Origin: Streptomyces sp. ICC1
GTDB taxonomy: Bacteria; Actinomycetota; Actinomycetes; Streptomycetales; Streptomycetaceae
Direction of reading: 5' to 3'
Length of the DNA: 64,000 nt
Assembly (NCBI RefSeq): GCF_003287935.1
Contig: NZ_CP030287.1
Location: 1,860,001-1,924,000, forward strand
Shown one piece after another: positions 50,827 to 60,033 of this stretch (position 1 is its first letter; every line of letters begins with the position of its first letter). The notes under the pieces are model-generated. The model did no database searches, was not told the origin of the DNA, and saw nothing but the letters and a program-made list of their open reading frames with translations. The position numbers and the translations under genes were made by a program.

Positions 50827-51933
50827 TCAGGCTCGGCCGGCGATGCGGGTGATGCGGTCGATGGCGCGCTCGAATCCGCTGGTGAGGTCGTCGAAGACGG
50901 CCTGGACGCTGCGCTCGCTGTTCATCCGGCCGACGATCTGGCCGACGGGCGTGCCGAGCAGCGGCTGGATCTCGTACTTCTGGATGCGGGACACGGCCTC
51001 GGCGACGAGCAGGCCCTGCAGCGGCATCGGGAGCGCGCCGGGGCCCTCCGGGTCGTCCCAGGCGTCGGTCCACTCGGTGCGCAGCTGGCGGGCGGGCTTG
51101 CCGGTGAGGGCGCGGGAGCGGACGGTGTCGCCGGAGCCGGCGGCGAGGAGCTTCTCCGTCAGGGCGCGCGAGTGCATGTCGGCCTCGGTGGTGGTCAACC
51201 AGAGGGAGCCGAGCCAGGCGCCCTGGGCGCCGAGGGCGAGGCCGGCGGCGATCTGCTCCCCGCTGCCGATGCCGCCGGCGGCGAGGACCGGAATCGGGCC
51301 GACTGCCTCCACCACCTCGGGTACCAGCACCATGGTGGCGATGTCGCCGGTGTGGCCGCCGGCCTCGTAGCCCTGGGCGACGACGATGTCGATGCCGGCC
51401 TCGGCGTGGCGGCGGGCGTGCTTGGCGCTGCCGGCGAGGGCGGCGACGAGGACGCCGTGCGCGTGGGCGCGCGCGATGACGTCGGCGGGCGGGGAACCGA
51501 GGGCGTTCGCGAGGAGTTTGATGGGGTAGTCGAAGGCGACGTCGAGCTGGTTGCGGGCGACCTGCTCCATCCAGCCGGTGATGCGCCACCCGGAGGCCTC
51601 GCCCTCGGCGAGCTCGGGCACGTGGTGCTTGGCGAGGGTGTCGCGGACGTACTCGCGGTGCGCGGCCGGGATCATCGCCTCGATGTCGGCCTCGCTGACG
51701 CCGTCGACGGCCTTCTTGGCGGGCATGACGACGTCGAGGCCGTAGGGCTTGCCGTCGGTGTGCTCCTGCATCCAGTCGAGGTCGCGCTTGAGGTCGTCGG
51801 GGGCGGTGTAGCGCACCGCCCCGAGGACCCCGAACCCGCCCGCGCGGGTGATCGCAGCGGCGACCGCCGGGAAGGGCGTGAAGCCGAAGATGGCGTGCTC
51901 GACTCCCAGTTTCTTGCTCAGCTCCGTCTCCAT
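50827..51933 (-). CDS. Nitronate monooxygenase/2-nitropropane-dioxygenase-like flavoprotein
   Basis: The 368-residue FMN TIM-barrel protein contains VLGAVRYTAPDDL, VAQGYEAGGHTGDIATMVLVPEV with the active-site His, and PVLAAGGIGSGEQIAAGLALGAQGAWLGSLWL for the phosphate site (in parts). Members oxidise nitronates or act as enoyl reductases. IpdC, a relative, is a reductase in the KstR2 regulon, but this protein looks like a different subfamily. It is the first gene of the operon with the acyl-CoA ligase. Start ATG 51933. Confidence 0.83.
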   Translation of the reverse strand: METELSKKLGVEHAIFGFTPFPAVAAAITRAGGFGVLGAVRYTAPDDLKRDLDWMQEHTDGKPYGLDVVMPAKKAVDGVSEADIEAMIPAAHREYVRDTLAKHHVPELAEGEASGWRITGWMEQVARNQLDVAFDYPIKLLANALGSPPADVIARAHAHGVLVAALAGSAKHARRHAEAGIDIVVAQGYEAGGHTGDIATMVLVPEVVEAVGPIPVLAAGGIGSGEQIAAGLALGAQGAWLGSLWLTTTEADMHSRALTEKLLAAGSGDTVRSRALTGKPARQLRTEWTDAWDDPEGPGALPMPLQGLLVAEAVSRIQKYEIQPLLGTPVGQIVGRMNSERSVQAVFDDLTSGFERAIDRITRIAGRA

Positions 51934-51976
51934 GGGCGGCAGGATGCCGCAGCCGGGCCGCCGAGGGAAGAGATTT

Positions 51977-51993
51977 TCTGATGCAGCGTCAGA
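51977..51993. promoter_or_regulatory. TCTGA-N7-TCAGA palindrome upstream of the NMO-ligase operon
   Basis: TCTGATGCAGCGTCAGA with flanks TTT and TTCTTTG is 44 bases before the NMO-like start. It matches the element at 38607-38623 in arms, spacing and flanks. It lies between this leftward operon and the rightward serine-hydrolase gene. Confidence 0.6.
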
Positions 51994-52079
51994 TTCTTTG
52001 CGGGCCGGTCGTGGCGGGAGGTGCGCGGCGGACGGGCAGATACTTCGGGAGGGCGCGACGGTGGACGGGAGGACCGGTC

Positions 52080-54500
52080 ATGGAGGAACGCAAGGCCGCC
52101 GGCAACGACGGTGACACGGAAGGCCCCGGCGACGGGCACGGCATGCCGAACCCAAGCCGCACGAGCGGCCGGAACCACGAACGCGACGGGCCGGCCGGCG
52201 CGGGCGTGCACGATGGGGCCGGCGGGAACGACGGTGACACCGAGGGCTCCGGCGACGGGCCCGCTGGGGCGGCCTGGCCTGTCGGGCCCGACGGGGCGGG
52301 TGGGCCCAGTCGCGCCGACGAGCCCGGCGGGGACGTCGAAGGCGATGGCCTGCACGGCAGCGGCCACGGCGCCGGAACCCACGAGCGGAACGCCGAAGTC
52401 GTCGGCGGCAGCGACGGGGACACCGGCGTCCACCGCCGGGACGGCAGCTGCGACCCCCACCGCCGAAAGGCCGGCGACCCGGGGCCGGGTAGCGGGACCG
52501 CCAACACCACCGGCCCGGAGGCCAGGAACACCGGCCACCCAGGGCCGGACGGCGACACCGGCGACCACCACCGCCAGGAGGCCGGTGGCATCGCCCGCCA
52601 CCGCGAGGCCGACAGCCCGGGGCCGGGTGGCGGGACCGCCAACACCCCCGGCCCAGAGGCCAGGAGCACCGGCGACCAGCGCGGCCCGGTCCCCGGGAGG
52701 GGCGACGGGGGCAGTGACGGGCGGGGGCTCAGTCGGCGGCGGCTCGGCGCGCGGCTGCTCGCGCTGGGCGGCGTGCTCGCGCTCCAGGCCGCGCTGCCCT
52801 GGCCGGCGGGCGCCGCCGGGGGGCCCGCCGAGCGGCGCGCGCTCCAGGGACTGCGGCTGCGCTACGGCTCCGCCCGCCAGGCCGGGCTGTTGGAGAGGCA
52901 CCTCGAAGGGGTCGCGGACGAGGCGCGGCGGTTCCTCGGCCCCTCCCCCGAACGCCCGTACTACGCCGGGGCCGTGGTCCTCGCCGGCCGGGGCCGCACC
53001 GTGGCCCTGCACCGGGCGATGGGCGAAGCCGTCCGGTACGCCGACTACGACGGCCGCACCGACCGGGTGCGGGAGTTCCCGGCAGCCGAGCGCATCGCGA
53101 TGACGGAGGACACGGTCTTCGACCTGGCCTCGCTGTCGAAGCTGTTCACCTCGCTGCTCGCCGTGCAGCAGATGGAGCGCGGGCGACTGGAGCTGGAGGC
53201 GCCGGTGAACCGGTACCTGCCCGAGTTCACCGGCGGGGGCAAAGAGGCGATCACCGTCCGCCAGCTCCTCACGCACACCTCGGGGCTGCGGTCCTGGGCC
53301 CCCTTCTACCAGGAGCCCACCCGGGCGGGCCAGTTGCGACTGCTGTGGTCGGTGAGGCCGCAAGAGACCCCCGGGACGGTCTACCGCTACTCGGACCTCA
53401 ACCTCATCGCCCTCCAACTGCTCCTGGAACGGATCACCGGTCACACTCTGGATCTCCTGCTCCAAGACGAGATCACCGCTCCACTCGGGATGCACCGCAC
53501 TCGTTACAATCCACCGCTCTCCTGGCGCCGTGTCACGGCCGCCACCGAAGTGCAGCGACCGCCCTGGTCCGGGCTGGACCGCGGGCTCGTCTGGGGCGAG
53601 GTCCACGACGAGAACGCGCACGCGCTGGGCGGCGTCGCCGGCCACGCCGGCGTCTTCGGCACCGCCTGGGACCTGGCCATCCTCGCCCGCACCCTGCTCG
53701 ACGGCGGGGTCTACGCCGGCAGGCGCATCCTGCGCCCCGCCTCCGTGGAACTGCTCTTCACCGACTACAACACCGCCTTCCCCGGCGACGACCACGGCCT
53801 CGGCTTCGAGCTCTACCAGCCCTGGTACATGGGTGCCATGGCCACCCCGCACTCCGCCGGCCACACCGGCTTCACCGGAACCTCCCTGGTCCTGGACCCC
53901 TCCACCGATTCCTTCCTCATCCTGCTGGGCAACTCCGTCCACCCCGTGCGGACCTGGCGCGCGGGCAGCGCCCCCCGCGTCGCCACCGGCAACCGCTTCG
54001 CCCGCGCCGTCCCGGTCCGCACGAAGCACGGCGGCCCGGCCTGGTTCTCCGGCATGGAGACCGGGGGCTCCGGCACCCTCACCCTGCCGCCGCTCACCCC
54101 GTCCACCGGCTCCGCCCGGCTGCGCTGCGCGCTGTGGTGGGACACCGTGCCCGGCGAGGGAGCCCTGCACGTGGAGGCCTCCGCCGACGGGCTGACCTGG
54201 GAGCCGCTGCCCTTCAGCACCGTACGCACCACCGGCGGAGCCGCCGAGCAGTGGCCGCGCGGCTCCGTAACGGGCTGGTCGGGCCGCATCTGGCACCGTC
54301 TCGAAGCCCCGCTCCCCGCGTGGGCGGGCCGCGAGGTCCGGCTCCGCTTCCGCCACACCGCGCAGGGCCGCTACGTGGGCCGCGGCGTCTACGTCGACGT
54401 CCTGCGCGTGGCGGAGCCCGCCCGCCTCCTCTTCGCCGAGGACCGCCCCGCGGACGCCTCCCGCATCGAGGCGACCGGCTGGTCCCGCTCGGCGGACTAG
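52080..54500 (+). CDS. Beta-lactamase-fold serine hydrolase with long disordered N-terminus
   Basis: The 806-residue protein starts at an ATG with GGGAGG seven bases upstream. Residues 1 to about 215 are Gly/Asp/Thr/Pro-rich, without predicted structure, and contain internal repeats. A Tat-like or membrane segment follows (LSRRRLGARLLALGGVLALQ, from about 217). Next is a class-C beta-lactamase/esterase domain with Ser351-x-x-Lys354 (SLSK), the Tyr motif YRYSDLN and HTGFTG in the KTG position. A C-terminal beta-rich domain of about 150 residues completes it. The N-terminal stretch would stay inside the cell if the hydrophobic segment is a membrane anchor. Substrate (beta-lactam, D-peptide or ester) is unknown. 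Confidence 0.82.
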   Translation: MEERKAAGNDGDTEGPGDGHGMPNPSRTSGRNHERDGPAGAGVHDGAGGNDGDTEGSGDGPAGAAWPVGPDGAGGPSRADEPGGDVEGDGLHGSGHGAGTHERNAEVVGGSDGDTGVHRRDGSCDPHRRKAGDPGPGSGTANTTGPEARNTGHPGPDGDTGDHHRQEAGGIARHREADSPGPGGGTANTPGPEARSTGDQRGPVPGRGDGGSDGRGLSRRRLGARLLALGGVLALQAALPWPAGAAGGPAERRALQGLRLRYGSARQAGLLERHLEGVADEARRFLGPSPERPYYAGAVVLAGRGRTVALHRAMGEAVRYADYDGRTDRVREFPAAERIAMTEDTVFDLASLSKLFTSLLAVQQMERGRLELEAPVNRYLPEFTGGGKEAITVRQLLTHTSGLRSWAPFYQEPTRAGQLRLLWSVRPQETPGTVYRYSDLNLIALQLLLERITGHTLDLLLQDEITAPLGMHRTRYNPPLSWRRVTAATEVQRPPWSGLDRGLVWGEVHDENAHALGGVAGHAGVFGTAWDLAILARTLLDGGVYAGRRILRPASVELLFTDYNTAFPGDDHGLGFELYQPWYMGAMATPHSAGHTGFTGTSLVLDPSTDSFLILLGNSVHPVRTWRAGSAPRVATGNRFARAVPVRTKHGGPAWFSGMETGGSGTLTLPPLTPSTGSARLRCALWWDTVPGEGALHVEASADGLTWEPLPFSTVRTTGGAAEQWPRGSVTGWSGRIWHRLEAPLPAWAGREVRLRFRHTAQGRYVGRGVYVDVLRVAEPARLLFAEDRPADASRIEATGWSRSAD
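52480..52673 (+). repeat. Two ~55-bp direct repeats in the serine-hydrolase N-terminus
   Basis: The copies at 52480-52535 and 52619-52673 differ at about five positions and encode GPGSGTANTTGPEARNTG and GPGGGTANTPGPEARSTG. A shorter repeat pair (GNDGDTEG followed by P or S and GDG) lies earlier at about 52104 and 52227. These suggest duplication within the disordered region. Confidence 0.82.
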
Positions 54501-54667
54501 CGGACCAGCGGGCTAGCGGACCAGGGGGGGTTCTTTCGGCCCGAACGGCTGCCATCGGGTATCGCATCCGTGCCCCGGAGCGTTGTCATTCGTTGGTGTG
54601 GGTTGTTGACCGTTGAACACGAAGTCATTGACGACCTCGACGACACGACGAAGGCGGGCAGAGCGCC

Positions 54668-55111
54668 ATGAGCGACATCGACTGGGACCACCCGATCGAC
54701 CCCAAGCCGGGCTGGACCCTGGACCACGTCAAGCTGTACGTCGGCTCCGGCGGCACCGAGGGGCAGTACTGGAACAACACCCAGACCCTGCTGCTGACCA
54801 CCGTCGGCCGCAAATCCGGCAAGCCGGTGCGCACGCCGCTCATCTACGGCGAGGACGACGGCCGCTACCTCATCGTCGCGTCCAAGGGCGGCGACCCCGC
54901 CGACCCGCTCTGGTACCGGAACCTCAGCGAGCACCCCGAGGTCCGGGTCCAGGTGGGCCCCAAGGTCGTCCAGGGCGTCGCGCGGACCGCGAACTCCGAG
55001 GAGCGTGCCGCCTTCTGGCCGCTGATGGTCAAGCACTGGCCTTCGTACGACGAGTACCAGACCAAGACCACCCGGGAGATCCCGATCGTGGTGATCGACC
55101 CCGTCGCCTGA
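54668..55111 (+). CDS. F420-dependent nitroreductase-family (Ddn-like) protein
   Basis: The 147-residue split-barrel protein has LLLTTVGRKSGKPVRTPLIY, LIVASKGGDPADPLWYRNL and HPEVRVQVGPKV, the signature of deazaflavin-dependent nitroreductases such as Ddn of M. tuberculosis. It should use F420H2 to reduce quinones or nitro compounds. ATG 54668 has a weak GGGCAG upstream. The 167 bases before it include TTGACC/TTGAAC/TTGACG elements that may form a promoter but no clear regulator site. Confidence 0.87.
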   Translation: MSDIDWDHPIDPKPGWTLDHVKLYVGSGGTEGQYWNNTQTLLLTTVGRKSGKPVRTPLIYGEDDGRYLIVASKGGDPADPLWYRNLSEHPEVRVQVGPKVVQGVARTANSEERAAFWPLMVKHWPSYDEYQTKTTREIPIVVIDPVA

Positions 55112-55186
55112 ACCGGCCCGCCGCCTGAACCGGGCCCGCCGCCGGGCCCGTCCGGCCCCGGGCCCGCCCGACGTGACCGCGCGGCG

Positions 55187-56767
55187 TCAGTGCCCGAGCA
55201 CCGCCATCGCCGCGTTGTGGCCGGGGACCCCGCTGACTCCGCCGCCCCGGACCGCCCCCGCACCGCACAGCAGGACGCCCGGGCGGCCCGTCTCCACTCC
55301 CCACCGGCCGCCCGCGCCGTCCGGCTCCGCGTAGGGCCAGGACAGGTCCCGGTGGAAGATGTGGCCGCCCGGCAGCCGCAGTTCGCGCTCGAGGTCGAGC
55401 GGGGTCTTCGCCTCGATGCACGGGCGGCCGTCGGCATCGAAGGCGAGGCAGTCGGTGAGCGGTTCGGCCAGGTGCGCGTCGAGCTGGGCGAGGGTGGCGG
55501 TGAGCAGCACCTCCCTCGCCCCCCGGTTGTCGTGTCCGAACAGCCGCGCCGGGGTGTGCAGTCCGAAGAGGGTCAGGGTCTGGTAGCCCTGCGCCGCGAG
55601 CTCGGGTCCCAGGATCGACGGGTCCGTCAGCGAGTGGCAGTAGATCTCCGAGGGCGGTACGGAGGGCAGTTCGCCGGCCCGGGCCTCCGCGTGCGCCCGG
55701 GCGAGCTGCTCGTACCCCTCCGCGATGTGGAAGGTCCCGCCGAATGCCTCGCGCGGGTCCACGGAGGTGTCGCGCAGCCGGGGCAGCCTCCGCAGCAGCA
55801 TGTTGACCTTGAGCTGGGCCCCCTCGGGGGCCGGCCCCTCGGGCTCCTCGCCGAGCAGCTCGGCCAGCGCCCTGGGCGAGGCGTTGACGATGACCACGCG
55901 CGCGGCCACGCTTCCCTCTCCCGTCGCCGTCCGGAAGGTCACCTCGGCCGGCGCGGTCGTCCCGTCCGTGTCGATGCGCAGCACCTCGTGCCCGGTGGCG
56001 ATCTCCGCCCCGGCCGCCAGCGCGGCCCCCGCGAGGGCGTCGGTGAGCGCGCCCATGCCGCCGACCGGCACGTCCCAGTCACCGGTGCCGCCGCCGATCA
56101 CGTGGTAGAGGAAGCAGCGGTTCTGGGCGAGCGACGGGTCGTGGGCGTCGGCGAACGTGCCGATCAGGGCGTCCGTGAGGACGACCCCGCGCACCAGGTC
56201 GTCGGCGAACTCCCGTTCCACCGACTGCCCGACGGGCTCCTCGAACAGCATCCGCCAGGCCGCCTCGTCGTCGAGCCGGGCCCGCAGCTCCGTACGCGTG
56301 GGCAGCGGTTCGGTCAGCGTCGGGAAGAGCCGTTCGGCGGCCCGCCCTGTCGTCCCGTAGAAGGCGCGCCAGCTCTCGTACTCCCGGTCCGAGCCGGTCA
56401 GCCGTGCGAAGGACTCCCGGGTGCGGGCCTCTCCGCCGCCGACCAGCAGGCCGCCGGGCCGGCCGCCCCGCTCGACGGGGGTGTACGAGGAAACCGCCCG
56501 CTTGCGGACTTCGAAGCTCAGCCCCAGCTCGCGCACGATCTTCGCCGGGAGCAGCGAGACGAGGTAGGAGTACCGGGACAGTCTGGCGTCGACCCCGGCG
56601 AACGGCCGGGTGGACACGGCCGCGCCGCCGGTGTGCCCGAGCCGCTCCAGGACCAGCACCGAGCGGCCGGCCCGCGCCAGGTAGGCGGCGGCGACCAGCC
56701 CGTTGTGGCCGCCTCCCACGATCACCGCGTCGTACACGTCCGAACCGAAGCCCCGCGAGGTCGTCAT
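55187..56767 (-). CDS. FAD-dependent oxidoreductase, phytoene-dehydrogenase-like (amine-oxidase fold)
   Basis: The 526-residue protein has the Rossmann motif VIVGGGHNGLVAAAYLARAG followed by VLVLERLGHTGGAA, GGMGALTDAL for substrate and flavin contact, and the C-terminal FAD motif GVLLCGAGAVRGGGVSGVPG. Members desaturate or isomerise isoprenoids such as carotenoids or retinol. No carotenoid genes are near. Its ATG overlaps the stop of the kinase gene by four bases (ATGA), so it is translated with the kinase. Confidence 0.86.
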   Translation of the reverse strand: MTTSRGFGSDVYDAVIVGGGHNGLVAAAYLARAGRSVLVLERLGHTGGAAVSTRPFAGVDARLSRYSYLVSLLPAKIVRELGLSFEVRKRAVSSYTPVERGGRPGGLLVGGGEARTRESFARLTGSDREYESWRAFYGTTGRAAERLFPTLTEPLPTRTELRARLDDEAAWRMLFEEPVGQSVEREFADDLVRGVVLTDALIGTFADAHDPSLAQNRCFLYHVIGGGTGDWDVPVGGMGALTDALAGAALAAGAEIATGHEVLRIDTDGTTAPAEVTFRTATGEGSVAARVVIVNASPRALAELLGEEPEGPAPEGAQLKVNMLLRRLPRLRDTSVDPREAFGGTFHIAEGYEQLARAHAEARAGELPSVPPSEIYCHSLTDPSILGPELAAQGYQTLTLFGLHTPARLFGHDNRGAREVLLTATLAQLDAHLAEPLTDCLAFDADGRPCIEAKTPLDLERELRLPGGHIFHRDLSWPYAEPDGAGGRWGVETGRPGVLLCGAGAVRGGGVSGVPGHNAAMAVLGH

Positions 56768-58959
56768 GGCTCTTGGTAACACACCTGCCCGAGCCGCTCC
56801 AGACAGTGCGCCTCGTCGGCGTGGGCGGCGACGGTGTCGGGGTGGTCGTCGCCCAGCGACCGTTCGCGGATGCCCGACAGTTCCCGGTACAGCGGCAGCG
56901 CCTCGTCCCAGCGGCCCAGCCGGCCGAGCCCGACGGCGAGTTCCCGGCGGCTGACCAGGGTGTCGGGGTGTTCGGCGCCGAGCGCCCGGGCCCGCGCCTC
57001 GCCCACCTGCCGGGCCTCGGCCACCGCTTCCTCCCACCGTTCGAGGCGCCCGAGGTTGACCCCGAGGACGTGGCGGGCGCGCAGCGTCTCCGGGTCGGCG
57101 GCCCCGTAGGCGCGGGTGCGGTCGCGGACCAGGTCCCGGAACAGCTCCAGGGCCTCGGCGCAGCGGCCGGTCCGGCCGAGCGCGATGCCGGCCTCGTACC
57201 GCGCGGCCAGGGTGTCGGGGTGGTCGCGGCCCAGGACCCGCTCCCGGACGGCGGCGATGTGCCGGAAACCGTCCAGGGCCTCCTCCCAGCGCTCCAGGCG
57301 GCCGAGCGCGTACGCCGCCTCGTACCGGGTCAGCAGCGTGTCCGCGTGCTCCGCGCCCAGGGCGGCCGCCCGGTCGGCGGCGACCTCGGCGGCGACGGCG
57401 TGGGCCTCGGCGAAGCGGCCGAGGGCGCCCAGCGCGCAGGCCAGGTTGTGCCGGCAGCGCAGGGTGTCGGGATGGTCGGCGCCCATCGTCCGCTCGCGGC
57501 CGGCGAGCACCGCGCGGTAGCCCTCGTAGGCCTCCTGGTGGCGGCCGAGCAGGCCCGTCTCGTACGCCGCCTCCTGGCGCGCGGCGAGGGTGTCTGCGTG
57601 GTCCGGGCCGAGCACCCGGGCCCGGCCCTCGGCGACGGCCGTGTACCCGGCGAGGGCTTCCTCGGTACGGCCGGCCCGGCTGAGGGCGAAGGCCCGGGCG
57701 TGGCCGGCGGCGAGCGCGTCACGGCCGGTGGGGTCCGCGCCGGGGGCGCGCTGGACCCCGTACGCGGCGGTGAGCCGCGGGTCCTCGGCCGGGCGCGGGC
57801 GTACGACGGACAGCCCGCCCGGGCGGGCTGCGGGCGCCTGCGACTGCCCCTGCGACTGGCCCTGCCCCTGCCCCTGCGCCTGCGCCGGGGTCCCGGCGGG
57901 CCGCCCGGCGGGGCCGTCCGCGCGGGCGGCTGCGCCGGGCACGGGCGGCTCGGCGCCCGGGCGGGTGGCCGTCCAGGATCCGGTCAGGACGGCCCATGCC
58001 CCGCTCGCGGGCCGGGCTTCGAGGCCGGCCTTGCGCCCGGCGGTCATCCCGTCGGCCCATTCGGGCAGCGGCGGGTGCGCGCCCGGCGCCGTGCCGGGGC
58101 CGAGCCGGGCCTCGACGAGCCGCCGGTGCAGGTGGCGGGCGTCGCCCGGGCGGTCCTCGGGGCGCTTGGCGAGCAGGTCGAGCACGAGCCGCTCGAAGTA
58201 GTCGGGCAGCTCGGGGCGGTGCTCGCGCAGCGGCACGGGCTCGGTGTCGCGGTGGCCGACCAGGACGGACCAGGAGTCGCCGAGGTCGAAGGGCGGGGCG
58301 CCGGTGGCGATCTCGTACAGGACGCAGCCGAGCGAGTAGAGGTCGCTGCGGTGGTCGACCTCACCGCCCGCGATCTGCTCGGGCGACATGTAGTGCGGGG
58401 TTCCCATGGCCACGCCGCCGCCGGTGAGCTTCGCGGTGAAGCCGATGTCGGCGGCGATCCGGGCGATGCCGAAGTCGCAGATCTTCACCGTGCCGTCGGT
58501 GAGCCGCATGATGTTCGCGGGCTTCAGGTCCCGGTGCACGACGCCCTGGTCGTGGGTGTAGCCGAGGGCGGCGGCCATCTGCTCGGCGATGTCGACGACC
58601 ACGTCCACGGGGAGCGGGCGCGCTTCGTTGTCGTCCAGGAGCTGGCTGAGATTGCGGCCTTCGAGGAGTTCCATGACGAGGTAGAGGGGGCCGCCGGCGG
58701 CGCTGTCGTCGCCGAAGTCGTGGACGACGGTGACGCCCCGGTGCTGGAGGGACGCGGCGACGCGCGCCTCGCGGCGGAAGCGCTCGCGCAGCACCTGGGT
58801 GAAGTGGGCGTCCTGCTCGGGCCCTATGGGCTTGAGGCATTTGACGGCGACGTGCCGGCCCAGCGACTCGTCGCGGGCCCGCCACACCTCGCCCATGCCG
58901 CCTCGGCCGATCAGGTCGAGCGACCGGTACCTGCCTTGGATCAGTCTGGACTCCGCCAT
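56764..58959 (-). CDS. Ser/Thr protein kinase with C-terminal TPR-like repeats
   Basis: The 731-residue protein begins with a Hanks-type kinase: glycine loop IGRGGMGEVW, Lys40, catalytic loop VVHRDLKPAN with Asp144, CDFG with Asp162, and GTPHYMSPEQ. A linker (about 300-400) with a GQGQGQSQ repeat follows. The C-terminal half is built of about eight 42-residue repeats carrying variants of LGADHPDTL and LGRLERWEEAL, as in kinesin-light-chain TPR_10/12 repeats. No membrane segment is seen, so it is probably cytoplasmic. The coupled oxidoreductase may be its target or simply share control. Confidence 0.9.
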   Translation of the reverse strand: MAESRLIQGRYRSLDLIGRGGMGEVWRARDESLGRHVAVKCLKPIGPEQDAHFTQVLRERFRREARVAASLQHRGVTVVHDFGDDSAAGGPLYLVMELLEGRNLSQLLDDNEARPLPVDVVVDIAEQMAAALGYTHDQGVVHRDLKPANIMRLTDGTVKICDFGIARIAADIGFTAKLTGGGVAMGTPHYMSPEQIAGGEVDHRSDLYSLGCVLYEIATGAPPFDLGDSWSVLVGHRDTEPVPLREHRPELPDYFERLVLDLLAKRPEDRPGDARHLHRRLVEARLGPGTAPGAHPPLPEWADGMTAGRKAGLEARPASGAWAVLTGSWTATRPGAEPPVPGAAARADGPAGRPAGTPAQAQGQGQGQSQGQSQAPAARPGGLSVVRPRPAEDPRLTAAYGVQRAPGADPTGRDALAAGHARAFALSRAGRTEEALAGYTAVAEGRARVLGPDHADTLAARQEAAYETGLLGRHQEAYEGYRAVLAGRERTMGADHPDTLRCRHNLACALGALGRFAEAHAVAAEVAADRAAALGAEHADTLLTRYEAAYALGRLERWEEALDGFRHIAAVRERVLGRDHPDTLAARYEAGIALGRTGRCAEALELFRDLVRDRTRAYGAADPETLRARHVLGVNLGRLERWEEAVAEARQVGEARARALGAEHPDTLVSRRELAVGLGRLGRWDEALPLYRELSGIRERSLGDDHPDTVAAHADEAHCLERLGQVCYQEP

Positions 58960-58986
58960 GTCTTGAAGTCGCCCCCGTGTGTCGTG

Positions 58987-59895
58987 CTACGCCCTCCCCG
59001 GCCGGTCCAGTATGGCCGCTGATGTACGCAGTGTGTACGGCGCGGGGCGGCTCCCGGGGCCCATGCGGCGCATCGCTTTCAAGATGTGACCTGGGGGCAG
59101 CTGCCAGCGCAGACCTGCGGGAATGCTGCGCAGCAGGCTACCGGTGAGACGCAGGCGGCGGGTGACGCTGCGCGGGGCCGGTGCGGGGCGGCCGTACAGC
59201 TGGTGCGCGTATCCGGGGAGGGATCCGTAGGCGAGGGCGGCGAGCGGGCGCCACACCAGATTCCGGCCAGGGACGAGGAGGGGATGGACGGGCGGCGCGC
59301 ACAGGAAGGCGTCCACTGCGTGCGCGTCGGGGCCGGCGGCGAGCTCGGGGCGGATCCGCTCGAAGTAGGCGGCCAGCTGGACGGTGTCGGCGGGTACACC
59401 GGAGGCGTCGAGCCCGACGAGGCGGGCGTTCACGAGGTTCTCGGCGACGTAGCGGTCGGCCTGGCCGGGGCTGAGCGGGACCCCTGAGCGCCGCAGGACG
59501 TGCAGGAAGCTGTCGATCTGGGCGCAGTGGATCCACAGGAGCAGCTCGGGGTCGTCGACGGGGAAGCGCTCGCCGGTGGCGGGGTCGGTGGCGGACAGCG
59601 TGCTGTGGATCTTCCGGACGCGGGCGCCGGCCCGCTCGGCGGCCTCGGTGGTGCCGTAGGTGACGGTGCCGACGAAGTCGGCGGTGCGCAGCAGCCGGCC
59701 CCAGGCGTCGCCCGGGCCCTTCGCGCCGCTGAACGCGGAGCTGTTCTCCATCACCCCGCGGACGGCGCGCGGGTGCAGGGCCTGGAGGTAGAGCGCGCGG
59801 ACTCCGGCGATCCACATCACCGGGTCGCCGTGGCACTGCCAGGTGACGGATCGCGGGCCGTAGAGCCCGGGATCGGGTCCGCCGCTCTCACCCAT
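58987..59895 (-). CDS. DUF2236 (oxygenase MpaB/latex-clearing-protein family) protein
   Basis: The 302-residue helical protein contains RALYLQALHPRAVRGVME, ADFVGTVTYGTTEAAERAG, LLLWIHCAQIDSF and DRYVAENL, the family pattern that includes haem-containing rubber oxygenase Lcp. The His residues in LHPRA and LWIHCA are candidate haem or metal ligands. No signal peptide is seen, unlike Lcp. It is upstream of and on the same strand as the kinase gene but separated by 27 bases. Substrate is unknown; a polyisoprenoid or sterol is possible. Confidence 0.83.
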   Translation of the reverse strand: MGESGGPDPGLYGPRSVTWQCHGDPVMWIAGVRALYLQALHPRAVRGVMENSSAFSGAKGPGDAWGRLLRTADFVGTVTYGTTEAAERAGARVRKIHSTLSATDPATGERFPVDDPELLLWIHCAQIDSFLHVLRRSGVPLSPGQADRYVAENLVNARLVGLDASGVPADTVQLAAYFERIRPELAAGPDAHAVDAFLCAPPVHPLLVPGRNLVWRPLAALAYGSLPGYAHQLYGRPAPAPRSVTRRLRLTGSLLRSIPAGLRWQLPPGHILKAMRRMGPGSRPAPYTLRTSAAILDRPGRA

Positions 59896-60033
59896 GGCCG
59901 TCGCTCCCCCGCTCGCCGCGTGTTCCCGTGTTCCTGTCCTTCCAGCATTCCACCCGGCGGGCGCCCGTACGCGCCACTAGGATGTCCGGTCGGCGGACCG
60001 CACCCGCCTCCCCCGGAGCGAGGAGGCACGGTC

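Noticed and set aside
50827..51933. Nitronate-monooxygenase-like protein assigned as IpdC
   Set aside because: Same broad family, but the remembered IpdC sequence differs in most segments, so only the family is named.
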